The position numbers and the translations under genes were made by a program. DNA of 54,823 nt, from contig JAURGE010000013.1 of the NCBI GenBank assembly GCA_030833925.1, positions 1 to 54,823 on the forward strand. Reading direction: 5' to 3'. This DNA comes from Alphaproteobacteria bacterium. GTDB lineage: Bacteria; Pseudomonadota; Alphaproteobacteria; Bin95. The notes under the pieces were generated by a model, which did no database searches, was not told where the DNA came from, and worked only from the letters and a program-made list of their open reading frames with translations. Of the stretch, positions 9,183 to 17,165 are shown one piece after another. The stretch's first letter is position 1; the number at the start of each line of letters is the position of its first letter.

Positions 9183-10037
9183 ATGAGCCTATCTAATATC
9201 CATATCAGTAAGGCTAGTCCTAATTGTGGTGCCTTTGTTGAGGGCGTTGACCTTGGTTCAGATATCTCTAAGACCGCGATTGCGGAGCTTAGAGATGCAC
9301 TTGGTCAGCATGGTGTGTTGTTTTTCCGAGACCAGGACATAGACCCTGCTCACCATATTGCCCTCGCTGAAAAATTTGGTGGTGTAAACATCAACCGTTT
9401 TTTTGCCCACGTAGATGGCTGGCCTCAAATTGCAGAAGTGAGAAAAGAGCCAGACCAAAAAGCCAATATTGGTGGAGGTTGGCATACGGATCACTCTTAC
9501 GATCAGATCCCGGCCCTTGGTTCCATTCTAGTTGCTCGTGAAACGCCCAGCATTGGTGGCGACACCATTTTTTCTTCGCAGTTTGCAGCTTACGAAGCAC
9601 TATCAGATGGCATGAAGGAAATGCTGGAGGGCTTGAAAGCCGTGCACTCGAGCCGCCATGTCTTCGGAAAAGGTGCCCGTTACAAAAATCGCGGCGAGGA
9701 CCTTGGCGGACGCCTTGGTAATGAAGACGCAGCGCAGCAGGATGCTATACATCCTGTCATCATTCGCCATCCCATCAGTGGCAAGCGCGCTTTGTATGTA
9801 AATCCAGGTTTCACATTGCGGTTTGATGGCTGGACGGATGAAGAGTCTAAGCCACTGCTGGATACTCTCTATGCGCATGCTGCTAGGCAGGAATTTACTT
9901 ACCGCTTCCAGTGGGCCAAGGGGTCAGTAGCCTTTTGGGATAATCGCGCCACCTGGCATATGGCGTTGAACGATTATCATGGAGAGCGACGTCTGATGCA
10001 CCGGATCACTGTTGAAGGTGAGGCAGTTACTGCCTAG
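9183..10037 (+). CDS. TauD/TfdA-family 2-oxoglutarate dioxygenase
   Basis: This 284-residue enzyme belongs to the Fe(II)/2-oxoglutarate-dependent TauD/TfdA family. These enzymes hydroxylate a substrate such as a sulfonate, aryloxyalkanoate or carnitine-like compound, often releasing a leaving group. The iron triad is visible as His101 and Asp103 in GGWHTDHSYD, with distal His259 in RATWHMA. The RRLMHRIT segment near 270 supplies the Arg expected to bind 2-oxoglutarate. The conserved ETPSIGGDTIFSS segment follows the HxD motif. It starts 40 bp after acs on the same strand. The substrate is unknown, and no sulfonate transporter lies nearby. Confidence 0.9.
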   Translation: MSLSNIHISKASPNCGAFVEGVDLGSDISKTAIAELRDALGQHGVLFFRDQDIDPAHHIALAEKFGGVNINRFFAHVDGWPQIAEVRKEPDQKANIGGGWHTDHSYDQIPALGSILVARETPSIGGDTIFSSQFAAYEALSDGMKEMLEGLKAVHSSRHVFGKGARYKNRGEDLGGRLGNEDAAQQDAIHPVIIRHPISGKRALYVNPGFTLRFDGWTDEESKPLLDTLYAHAARQEFTYRFQWAKGSVAFWDNRATWHMALNDYHGERRLMHRITVEGEAVTA

Positions 10038-10200
10038 ATGGCCCCAAATATTTTTGGTCAGGCTGTCTAGTCATTAAGCCAATCAAATTCTTTTTGCCGC
10101 TTGCATCGTTAAATGTGATTGAGCTGCCTTGCGCGTCCAGCATCCACGCTGTTTGATGCCTTTCCTTTTTTGTACTTCATTAGATTCTAGGAACTCTTTT

Positions 10201-10953
10201 ATGTCTGAACCTGTCGTCACCTACACTTCCAAGGATCGCGTCGCGACAATTACGCTGAACCGGCCGGAAAAAATGAACGCGCTTTCCAACGGGCTCGTCG
10301 CTGAACTAAGGCAAGCCTTTCAGCGTTTACAGGATAGCGATGACCGCGTCGCGGTGCTGACGTCTACAGGTGATAAAGCATTTTCTGTTGGAGCTGATCT
10401 CAAGGATCCACCTCGTGATCCGGAACTATGGGAATGTATGCCTGGCGTAGGCGTAATGCTGGACAAACCAGTCATTGCTGCTGTCCATGGTTACTGTGTT
10501 GGAGGCGCTTTCTGCCTTGTGGAGTTTGCAGACCTCGCTATCGCAGACGAGACTGCTGACTTCTTCTACCCAGAGGCGCAGATTGGTTTCTGTGGCGGTC
10601 TAATTGCAGGCCTTGCTGCTCGGATTAATCATAAGCATGCCATGGAATTCATGCTGACGGGCGTCCATTACAAGGCCCAACGTGCTTATGAAGTTGGACT
10701 TGTAAATAAAGTCACCCCAAAGGGTGAGCATATCGCGGCAGCGCATGAATATGCCCGCATCCTGGCCGACTCTGCGCCGCTTGTTGTTCGCGCGCTGAAG
10801 CGCTTTACCCGAGACGTCGTGGTTGCCCGTGGTCCTTCTGAGCTTGCGGGCCTGGCAAGAAATGAGCTTCTAGCAATCTCGCGTTCTGAAGATCAGCAGG
10901 AAGGTGGCAGAGCCTTCCGAGAAAAACGCAAACCAAATTTTCAAGGGCGTTGA
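10201..10953 (+). CDS. Enoyl-CoA hydratase/isomerase family protein
   Basis: I prefer the ATG at 10201 (250 residues) over an upstream TTG frame extension because the N-terminus MSEPVVTYTSKDRVATITLNRPEKMNALS is the canonical crotonase opening. The extension has no family-like content. The oxyanion-hole segments FSVGADLKD and HGYCVGGAFCLVEFADLAIA are present. The position usually holding the catalytic acid pair reads FFYPEAQIGFCGG, so hydratase versus isomerase or other crotonase chemistry is uncertain. It is the first gene of a compact operon with a CoA-ester lyase (12 bp gap), a PhyH dioxygenase and an Old Yellow Enzyme. Confidence 0.9.
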   Translation: MSEPVVTYTSKDRVATITLNRPEKMNALSNGLVAELRQAFQRLQDSDDRVAVLTSTGDKAFSVGADLKDPPRDPELWECMPGVGVMLDKPVIAAVHGYCVGGAFCLVEFADLAIADETADFFYPEAQIGFCGGLIAGLAARINHKHAMEFMLTGVHYKAQRAYEVGLVNKVTPKGEHIAAAHEYARILADSAPLVVRALKRFTRDVVVARGPSELAGLARNELLAISRSEDQQEGGRAFREKRKPNFQGR

Positions 10954-10965
10954 GGAGTGACCGAT

Positions 10966-11862
10966 ATGACGTTTGCACCGCCAGTATGGCGCTCAATGAT
11001 GTTTGTGCCGACATTAAACCAAAAATTTGTAGAAAAGGCGCCTGGTGTGGGGGCTGATGCTGTCATCCTTGATTTAGAGGATTCCATCGCAGCATCTGAG
11101 AAGGATCGTGCTCGCGATGCGTTGGGTGATGTTGCCGCCCACCTCGCTGGTCTTGGCCTAGATGTAACTGTTCGTATCAATAGGCCATGGCGCTTGGCGG
11201 CACGTGATATTGAGGCAGCTGTTTCGCCTAATGTTGTGGCTCTCCTTTTGCCTATGACTGATACAGGTGCTCACGTCGCAGAGGTGGCAAAAGTTGTCTC
11301 TGAGATCGAAGCCGAGAAGGGTATGCCTGTTGGCTCTACATTCCTCTGCCCACTAATAGAAACGGCAGAAGGTTATCTCAACGCTCGCGATATTCCGAAG
11401 GCAAGCTCCAGGGTTATGTCCGTTTCCCTTGGTTCCGAGGATTTTGCGCTTTCGATGGGTTCAACAACTGACAGTGATATGTTGCTATCTTTCAAACAGC
11501 ACATCGTCGCGTGTGCGAGGGCAGCAGGCGTGGCTCCTATGGGCTTCATCGGCTCCATCGCTGAATTCAGGGACATCGATAAACTTTACGAGATGATGCG
11601 TCTCTCCAAGCGTGCTGGTTTCAGAGGCGCATCCTGCATTCACCCTAACCAAGTAAAAGTCGCCAATGAAGTGTTCGGACCAAGCACTGAAGAAATTGAG
11701 GAAGCTCGCGAGATCGTCGAAGCTTATGATGAAGCTCTTGCTCGTGGTGAAGGCGCAATAACAGTTCGTGGTAAGATGGTAGATGTGCCAGTGGCTGATC
11801 GAATGAGGGCAATTCTTGCCTTTGCCGATGCCATTGCTGCCAGGCAAAAGGCGAAGACCTGA
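10966..11862 (+). CDS. HpcH/HpaI-CitE type CoA-ester lyase
   Basis: This 298-residue protein has the CitE/malyl-CoA lyase fold. Seen are RSMMFVPTLNQKFVEKAPGVGADAVILDLEDSI at the N-terminus (the Glu/Asp of LDLEDS helps bind Mg2+), CPLIETAEGYLNARDI mid-protein, SLGSEDFALSMG, and GASCIHPNQV near the C-terminus. Members cleave or form C-C bonds in malyl-, methylmalyl- or citramalyl-CoA. I choose the ATG at 10966, 9 nt after GAGGAG; a GTG at 10957 abuts that site. The stop codon shares one base with the next ATG, so translation with the PhyH gene is probably coupled. Confidence 0.88.
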   Translation: MTFAPPVWRSMMFVPTLNQKFVEKAPGVGADAVILDLEDSIAASEKDRARDALGDVAAHLAGLGLDVTVRINRPWRLAARDIEAAVSPNVVALLLPMTDTGAHVAEVAKVVSEIEAEKGMPVGSTFLCPLIETAEGYLNARDIPKASSRVMSVSLGSEDFALSMGSTTDSDMLLSFKQHIVACARAAGVAPMGFIGSIAEFRDIDKLYEMMRLSKRAGFRGASCIHPNQVKVANEVFGPSTEEIEEAREIVEAYDEALARGEGAITVRGKMVDVPVADRMRAILAFADAIAARQKAKT

Positions 11863-12737
11863 TGGTGTTAACAGAAGCTCAAAAGGCTGAGTTTTGGAGA
11901 GATGGCTGTTTAGTCGTTGAGAACGCTGTCTCATCAGATCAACTTGCGGCCATGCGTGATCTGATGGCGCAATGGACGGAGGAAAGTCGCTCTTATACGA
12001 AGCCCTACGGTCCACCAACTATTGACGGCCGCCCACGTTTTGACATGGGGACCGAGCATTCCGCAGAAAAACCTGCTCTTCGAAGAATCAATAACCCATC
12101 AGATATTTACTCCCCGTTTCGGGAGGTGATGGAAAATTCTGCCATGACTGACATGGTGGCAGATTTAATTGGGCCTGATGTTAAGTTTCATCATTGTAAA
12201 ATTAATCAAAAGCTTCCCGGTGCCGCGACAGAAGTCCACTACCACCAAGACTTTTTGTTCACTCCTCATACCAACGATGACATCGTAACAGCTCTGCTCA
12301 TGTTGGATGATGTAGATGATACAAATGGCTGTCTTAAAGTCGTGCCTGGTAGTCACAAGGGGCCCTTGTATTCGCTTTTTGAAGGTGATGTGTTTACTGG
12401 CCGGATGACGGCCGAAGTGACCTCAAATATGAAGGCTAAGGATGTCCCCGTCACGGGCAAGGCAGGAAGTGTTTGCCTTATGCACACCCGACTTGCTCAT
12501 GGCTCAGATCCAAGTCGGTCAGAGCGGGCGCGTGGTCTTTATATTTGCGTCTACACGGCCGCTGACGCTGTGCCGATCGCTCGAAACCCAATGCCTAATG
12601 AAAACGAGGGCCGTATTGTTCGAGGTGTTAAGCGGCGGAACGCCAGACTTTCACCTGCAATTGTAGAGCTGCCAGAGCAACCCAAATCAGCTTCCTTCTT
12701 TACTGTTCAGGGCCAGGCGTCCGCTCAAGGAGATTGA
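11862..12737 (+). CDS. Phytanoyl-CoA dioxygenase family protein
   Basis: This 291-residue protein is of the PhyH family of Fe(II)/2-oxoglutarate oxygenases. It opens with LTEAQKAEFWRDGCLVVENAVS, the typical PhyH N-terminus. The iron-binding HxD is in EVHYHQDFLF. The stretch VDDTNGCLKVVPGSHKGPLYS is a strong family signature. The distal His lies in TRLAHGSDPSRS, followed by Arg for 2-oxoglutarate. The family hydroxylates fatty acyl-CoAs, ectoine and various small molecules, so the substrate cannot be fixed. Its position between a CoA-ester lyase and an Old Yellow Enzyme suggests a role in degrading a modified acyl compound. Confidence 0.9.
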   Translation: MVLTEAQKAEFWRDGCLVVENAVSSDQLAAMRDLMAQWTEESRSYTKPYGPPTIDGRPRFDMGTEHSAEKPALRRINNPSDIYSPFREVMENSAMTDMVADLIGPDVKFHHCKINQKLPGAATEVHYHQDFLFTPHTNDDIVTALLMLDDVDDTNGCLKVVPGSHKGPLYSLFEGDVFTGRMTAEVTSNMKAKDVPVTGKAGSVCLMHTRLAHGSDPSRSERARGLYICVYTAADAVPIARNPMPNENEGRIVRGVKRRNARLSPAIVELPEQPKSASFFTVQGQASAQGD

Positions 12738-12742
12738 GTTTT

Positions 12743-13918
12743 ATGTCAAATCCTCTTCTGTTTCAGCCTATTTCCATTCGAGGCGTTGAGCTTAAGAACC
12801 GCGTTGTAATCGCCCCCATGCACCAATACGCGGCTAAGGACGGCTTTGCCCAAGACTGGCACTTGATGAACGTCGGCAAATATGCAGCTGGTGGTGCTGG
12901 CTTAACATTCGTTGAGTCGACAAAGGTAGATCGGCGTGGTTGCGGTACCATTGGCGATTTAGGGGCTTGGAAGGATGAACACATTCCCGGTCTCGCTCGT
13001 CTTGCCAAGGTCATTAAGGAGAATGGCTCTGTAGCAGCAATTCAACTTGGCCATTCTGGACGCAAAGCGCGCCGCTTCAGGCCATGGGAGGGTGGCGCTC
13101 CGCTGACACAAGAAGCAGCAGAGGCCGAAGGTGTGCAGGATTGGGTTAAGTGGGAGTTGGTCTCAGCCTCCTCACTTGCCAGTGGCGGAGACCCTGAACC
13201 ACGCGGGTTGTCCAAGGCTGAGGTGCAAGACCTTGTTGCGATGTGGGGACAAGGTGTTAGGCGTTGTCATGAGGCTGGCTTCGATGTTTTGGAAATTCAT
13301 GGAGCGCACGGCTATCTCATTCACCAATTTCTCTCTCCCCAAGCTAATGCTCGCAATGACGAATATGGCGGATCAGAAGAAAATCGACGCCGCTTTTTGA
13401 TGGAGGTGGTTGAGGAAGCAAGGCGCTTCTGGCCTGAAGATAAGCCTCTGTTCCTTCGTCTTTCAGTTGAAGACAACGCGGGCTTTGGCCCGGATCAGTC
13501 GGTCAATGTTGCTCAAGCTGTAAAACCTCTTGGAGTTGACGTGATCGACTGTTCATCTGGTGGGATGACTGGTTCGCCGGTAGTCAGTGCAGGGCGTGTA
13601 ACTTACGGTTACCAAGTGCCTTACGCTGATCGCCTGAAGCGCGATGGTGGCTGCATGTCGATGGCGGTTGGGCTCATCGTCCATGCGGATCAGGCGGAAG
13701 CTATCCTGCAGGATGGAAAAGCAGACTTGATCGCTATCGCGCGCGAAGCAATGCACAACCCAAACTGGCCCATGGACGCTGCAATTAAGTTGGGTGTCCC
13801 TGATGCTATTGCTTCCACACCACCCGCAATCGCTTACTGGTTAGAGAAACGCGCCACGGGCGTCGACATAACACCTTCAACGTACGGGGCAGGCATAGAT
13901 AGGCTTAGCCAAAACTAG
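12743..13918 (+). CDS. NADH:flavin oxidoreductase, Old Yellow Enzyme family
   Basis: The 391-residue protein is a YqjM-like Old Yellow Enzyme, an FMN-dependent ene-reductase reducing activated C=C bonds. Seen are LFQPISIRGVELKNRVVIAPMHQY (the N-terminal flavin loop), AIQLGHSGRKA, DVLEIHGAHGYLIHQFLSP (substrate and flavin His pair), NARNDEYGGS, and DLIAIAREAMHNP near the C-terminus. The start is ATG 12743, 10 nt after AAGGAG; a TTG at 12734 is in frame but abuts that site. It is the last gene of the operon begun at 10201 and converges on the formaldehyde dehydrogenase gene. Confidence 0.92.
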   Translation: MSNPLLFQPISIRGVELKNRVVIAPMHQYAAKDGFAQDWHLMNVGKYAAGGAGLTFVESTKVDRRGCGTIGDLGAWKDEHIPGLARLAKVIKENGSVAAIQLGHSGRKARRFRPWEGGAPLTQEAAEAEGVQDWVKWELVSASSLASGGDPEPRGLSKAEVQDLVAMWGQGVRRCHEAGFDVLEIHGAHGYLIHQFLSPQANARNDEYGGSEENRRRFLMEVVEEARRFWPEDKPLFLRLSVEDNAGFGPDQSVNVAQAVKPLGVDVIDCSSGGMTGSPVVSAGRVTYGYQVPYADRLKRDGGCMSMAVGLIVHADQAEAILQDGKADLIAIAREAMHNPNWPMDAAIKLGVPDAIASTPPAIAYWLEKRATGVDITPSTYGAGIDRLSQN

Positions 13919-13976
13919 CCGCTTTCTGGACACAAATATTTTCTGGCTGAGCAGGTCTAAGCTGCTTTGACGAACC

Positions 13977-15086
13977 TTAATACATGACGACGCTGCGAAT
14001 GGATTCTCCAGCGTGCATGAGGTCAAAGGCTTTGTTGATGTCCTCTAAGGGCATGGTATGCGTAATGAGAGGGTCGATTGAGACTTTCCCCTCCATATAG
14101 AGGTCCACGATCTTTGGCACGTCGGTTCGACCCCTTGCACCGCCAAATGCTGAACCCCGCCAAACGCGACCAGTGACAAGCTGAAATGGCCGTGTGGCAA
14201 TCTCTGTACCTGCAGGGGCGACGCCTATTATAACGCTTTCTCCCCATCCTTTATGGCAGCTCTCAAGGGCCGCTCTCATAACTTCCACGTTGCCAATACA
14301 TTCAAAGGTGTAATCGGCACCTCCGCCGGTTATTTCAACTAAATGACCAACCAGGTCCCCCTTTATTTTCGAGGGATTAATGAAGTCAGTCATGCCAAAT
14401 TGCTTTGCCAGTGGCACCTTTGCTTCGTTGAGGTCGACGCCAACGATTTGCCGGGCGCCCACCATTTTCAAACCTTGAATGACGTTTAGGCCTATTCCTC
14501 CCAGACCAAAAACAATGGCCCGACTCATAGGTTCTACCTTTGCCGTGAACATAACGGCGCCAAGACCGGTTGTTACACCGCAACCGATGTAGCAAATCTT
14601 GTCGAAGGGAGCGTCTTTGCGGACCTTTGCGACAGCAATTTCTGGAAGGACCGTGTAGTTAGAAAAAGTCGACGTCCCCATGTAGTGCAGGACCTTTTCT
14701 CCTTTGTAGGAGAAGCGTGAGGATCCGTCTGGCATGACCCCTGCGCCTTGTGTCGTTCTGATCGCCTGACAAAGGTTGGTCTTAGGGTTTAAGCAGTATT
14801 CGCAGGTCCTACACTCTGGGGTGTAAAGAGGGATCACATGATCTCCTGGCGCTACAGTTGTAACCCCCGGTCCAACTTCAACAACGATGCCTGCACCTTC
14901 ATGGCCCAAGATGGCAGGAAAAGCTCCTTCTGGATCGGCGCCAGATAATGTGAATTCATCTGTATGACAAACGCCAGTAGCTTTAATTTCGACTAATACT
15001 TCTCCTGCCTTCGGTCCATCCAAGTCGACTTCGACGATCTCTAGAGGTTTTCCTGCCTGAAAGGCTACTGCGGCGCGCGTCTTCAT
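13977..15086 (-). CDS. frmA: S-(hydroxymethyl)glutathione dehydrogenase, class III alcohol dehydrogenase
   Basis: This zinc-dependent medium-chain dehydrogenase of 369 residues oxidises S-hydroxymethylglutathione, the adduct of formaldehyde, with NAD+. It can also reduce S-nitrosoglutathione. Family features are [19 protein letters not shown] (catalytic-zinc Cys), GHEGAG (zinc His), the four structural-zinc cysteines in [15 protein letters not shown], and the GLGGIGLN Rossmann motif. I place the start at the internal ATG (15086), giving MKTRAAVAF, the conserved N-terminus; a four-residue extension is possible. No S-formylglutathione hydrolase gene is adjacent. It is divergent from the 2-oxoacid oxidoreductase operon across about 260 bp. 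Confidence 0.96.
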   Translation of the reverse strand: MKTRAAVAFQAGKPLEIVEVDLDGPKAGEVLVEIKATGVCHTDEFTLSGADPEGAFPAILGHEGAGIVVEVGPGVTTVAPGDHVIPLYTPECRTCEYCLNPKTNLCQAIRTTQGAGVMPDGSSRFSYKGEKVLHYMGTSTFSNYTVLPEIAVAKVRKDAPFDKICYIGCGVTTGLGAVMFTAKVEPMSRAIVFGLGGIGLNVIQGLKMVGARQIVGVDLNEAKVPLAKQFGMTDFINPSKIKGDLVGHLVEITGGGADYTFECIGNVEVMRAALESCHKGWGESVIIGVAPAGTEIATRPFQLVTGRVWRGSAFGGARGRTDVPKIVDLYMEGKVSIDPLITHTMPLEDINKAFDLMHAGESIRSVVMY

Positions 15087-15350
15087 TGCTTTCCCCATAA
15101 AAAAATCGTTATTCCGAGCTCAGGGTAGCGGGGTAGATTGGGGGTGTCATGCCCCTAATCGTTTGGCATTCAGATTACTTTTGCTTTTTGTGCGAAGGTA
15201 TGTCCCACAATCAAGTGACTTCTAGCGCTTGACGCCTAGCATCTAACACTGCAATTGATTAAAAGTACTGGTAGTTTTTTATAGACTTAACCATCGTCTC
15301 AATCACGAAACGGTTAATCTTAGATTAGCCTGCTTCTGGGGAGTGCGGCC

Positions 15351-17165
15351 TTGCGGCCTACCGACATTACCGATCCTAATTATTTCCACAAAGTCGTCGA
15401 TTGCCAGTGGGCTTGTCCTGCTCATACGCCGGTGCCGGAATATATTCGTTTAATTGCTCACGGACGCTACTCAGATGCGTACATGATCAATTGGAAGTCG
15501 AACGTCTTCCCAGGGATCCTTGGGCGAACTTGCGACCGCCCTTGCGAGCCAGCTTGCCGTCGAGGCAGGGTTGAAGACGAGGACCTGTCAGGTTCGAAAA
15601 AAGAGCCTGTAGCGATATGCCGTTTAAAACGTGTGGCGGCTGACTACAAAGACGACGTCGCGCCTCGTATGCCTAAGGCGCCTGCGGAGACTAATGGTCG
15701 TAAGGTAGCTTGCCTGGGTGCTGGGCCAGCCTCGCTGACGGTCGCTAGAGATTTAGCAGTGCTTGGCTATGAGGTGACCCTCTTCGATCAAAACCCGCAA
15801 CTTGGCGGCATGATCCGAACCCAAATTCCGGCCTTCCGATTGCCAGTCTCAGTCATCGATGAAGAGATGGACTACATTACAAATATCGGAAACATTAATT
15901 TCGTCCACAAGCGCATTGAAAGCTTGAAAGAGGTATTGGACGAGGGTTGGGATGCAGTCTTTGTCGGTACGGGTGCTCCTCGTGGACGCGACCTTGATAT
16001 TCCTGGCCGCCAGGAAGCCGAAGCTAATTTCCAAATCGGTATCGATTTCCTCTCTTCCGTATCTTTTGGTCACATCGATAAGATCGGTAAGCGTGTAATC
16101 GTGCTTGGCGGTGGTAACACGGCAATGGACTGTTGCCGCACAGCTCGTAGGCTTGGCGGCGAGGACGTTAAAGTTATCGTCCGCTCGGGCTTCGACGAAA
16201 TGAAAGCGTCTCCTTGGGAAAAGGATGACGCGATGGCTGAAGACATTCCGTTCATCAACTTCGAAACCCCTAAAAGCTTTGTCATCGAAGATGGCAAGCT
16301 CGTCGGAATGACCTTTGAGAAGGTTAAGGCGGAGTATGATGAGAAGGGCCGCCGTAAGCTTGTTCCAACCGGGGAGCCTGATCCGTTCTACCCTTGCGAC
16401 GACGTTCTCTGCGCTATTGGCCAGGAGAATGCCTTCCCCTGGATTGAGCGTGATATTGGCCTGGAATTCGACGATCGCTGGGACATGCCAATCGTTGATC
16501 GTGTGACCTTCCAGTCCACAAACCCCAAGGTGTTCTTCGGTGGCGATGCAGCCTTTGGACCTGAGAACATCATTTGGGCTGCCTCTCACGGCCACGATGC
16601 GGCACTGTCTATCCACAAGATGCTGGAAGGTGAAGATATCAGAGAGCGTCCAGCGCCTTTGCAGGACATCGTCAGTCAGAAAATGGGGATCCACGAGTGG
16701 AGCTACGACAACGACATCGCGGTTGATCCCCGTTTCAAGGTGCCTCACCTCGAAAAAGTGAAGGCGCTGAATGATATGAAAGCTGAGGTCGAACTTGGCT
16801 TTGACATCGAACTGGCGTGGAAGGAGGCACAGCGCTGCTTAAACTGCGATGTGCAGACAGTATTCTCGACCAATCTTTGCATTGAATGCGATGCTTGTGT
16901 TGATATCTGCCCGATGGATTGCATTACCTTCACACAAAATGGTGAGGAGGCTGATGTCCGCCAGCGGCTGACAGCGCCAGCTCTCAATACGGAGCAGGAT
17001 TTATATGTTTCTGATGCCCTGCCTACAGACAGGGTAATGGTCAAAGATGAAGATGTGTGCTTGCACTGCGGTCTTTGTGCCGAGAGGTGCCCAACGGGTG
17101 CCTGGGATATGCGCAAGTACTACATCGAGATGACTCACGCGGGGGCGTCATGTCGGAACCTATAG
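15351..17165 (+). CDS. korC: NAD(P)/FAD oxidoreductase with ferredoxin domains (KorC-like)
   Basis: This 604-residue multidomain protein carries electrons for the oxidoreductase encoded next to it. An N-terminal glutamate synthase beta-type Fe-S domain (CQWACPAHTP, near 19-27; GRTCDRPCEPACRRGR, near 58-73) precedes an FAD site (GAGPASLTVARDLAVLGYEV) and an NAD(P) site (VLGGGNTAMDC). The C-terminus holds two [4Fe-4S] motifs, CIECDACVDICPMDC and CLHCGLCAERCP. The start is TTG at 15351 with GGGGAG 7 nt upstream; no in-frame ATG lies nearby. It overlaps the next gene by 16 nt. The architecture and size match the 66 kDa KorC described with 2-oxoglutarate:NADP+ oxidoreductase of Azoarcus/Thauera. 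Substrate specificity is inferred. Confidence 0.8.
   Translation: MRPTDITDPNYFHKVVDCQWACPAHTPVPEYIRLIAHGRYSDAYMINWKSNVFPGILGRTCDRPCEPACRRGRVEDEDLSGSKKEPVAICRLKRVAADYKDDVAPRMPKAPAETNGRKVACLGAGPASLTVARDLAVLGYEVTLFDQNPQLGGMIRTQIPAFRLPVSVIDEEMDYITNIGNINFVHKRIESLKEVLDEGWDAVFVGTGAPRGRDLDIPGRQEAEANFQIGIDFLSSVSFGHIDKIGKRVIVLGGGNTAMDCCRTARRLGGEDVKVIVRSGFDEMKASPWEKDDAMAEDIPFINFETPKSFVIEDGKLVGMTFEKVKAEYDEKGRRKLVPTGEPDPFYPCDDVLCAIGQENAFPWIERDIGLEFDDRWDMPIVDRVTFQSTNPKVFFGGDAAFGPENIIWAASHGHDAALSIHKMLEGEDIRERPAPLQDIVSQKMGIHEWSYDNDIAVDPRFKVPHLEKVKALNDMKAEVELGFDIELAWKEAQRCLNCDVQTVFSTNLCIECDACVDICPMDCITFTQNGEEADVRQRLTAPALNTEQDLYVSDALPTDRVMVKDEDVCLHCGLCAERCPTGAWDMRKYYIEMTHAGASCRNL

Noticed and set aside
15099-15350. 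Promoter or riboswitch between frmA and korC
   Set aside because: A TTGACG near 15229 lacks a convincing -10 element, and no structured RNA pattern could be recognised by eye.
15849-16748. Minus-strand open frame of about 300 codons within korC
   Set aside because: It lies fully opposite the well-supported korC gene with Fe-S, FAD and NAD(P) motifs; its translation has no recognisable domain.
17057-17149. N-terminal extension of korA
   Set aside because: It overlaps the Fe-S coding end of korC in another frame and contributes no family-like sequence; the ATG at 17150 gives the normal start.
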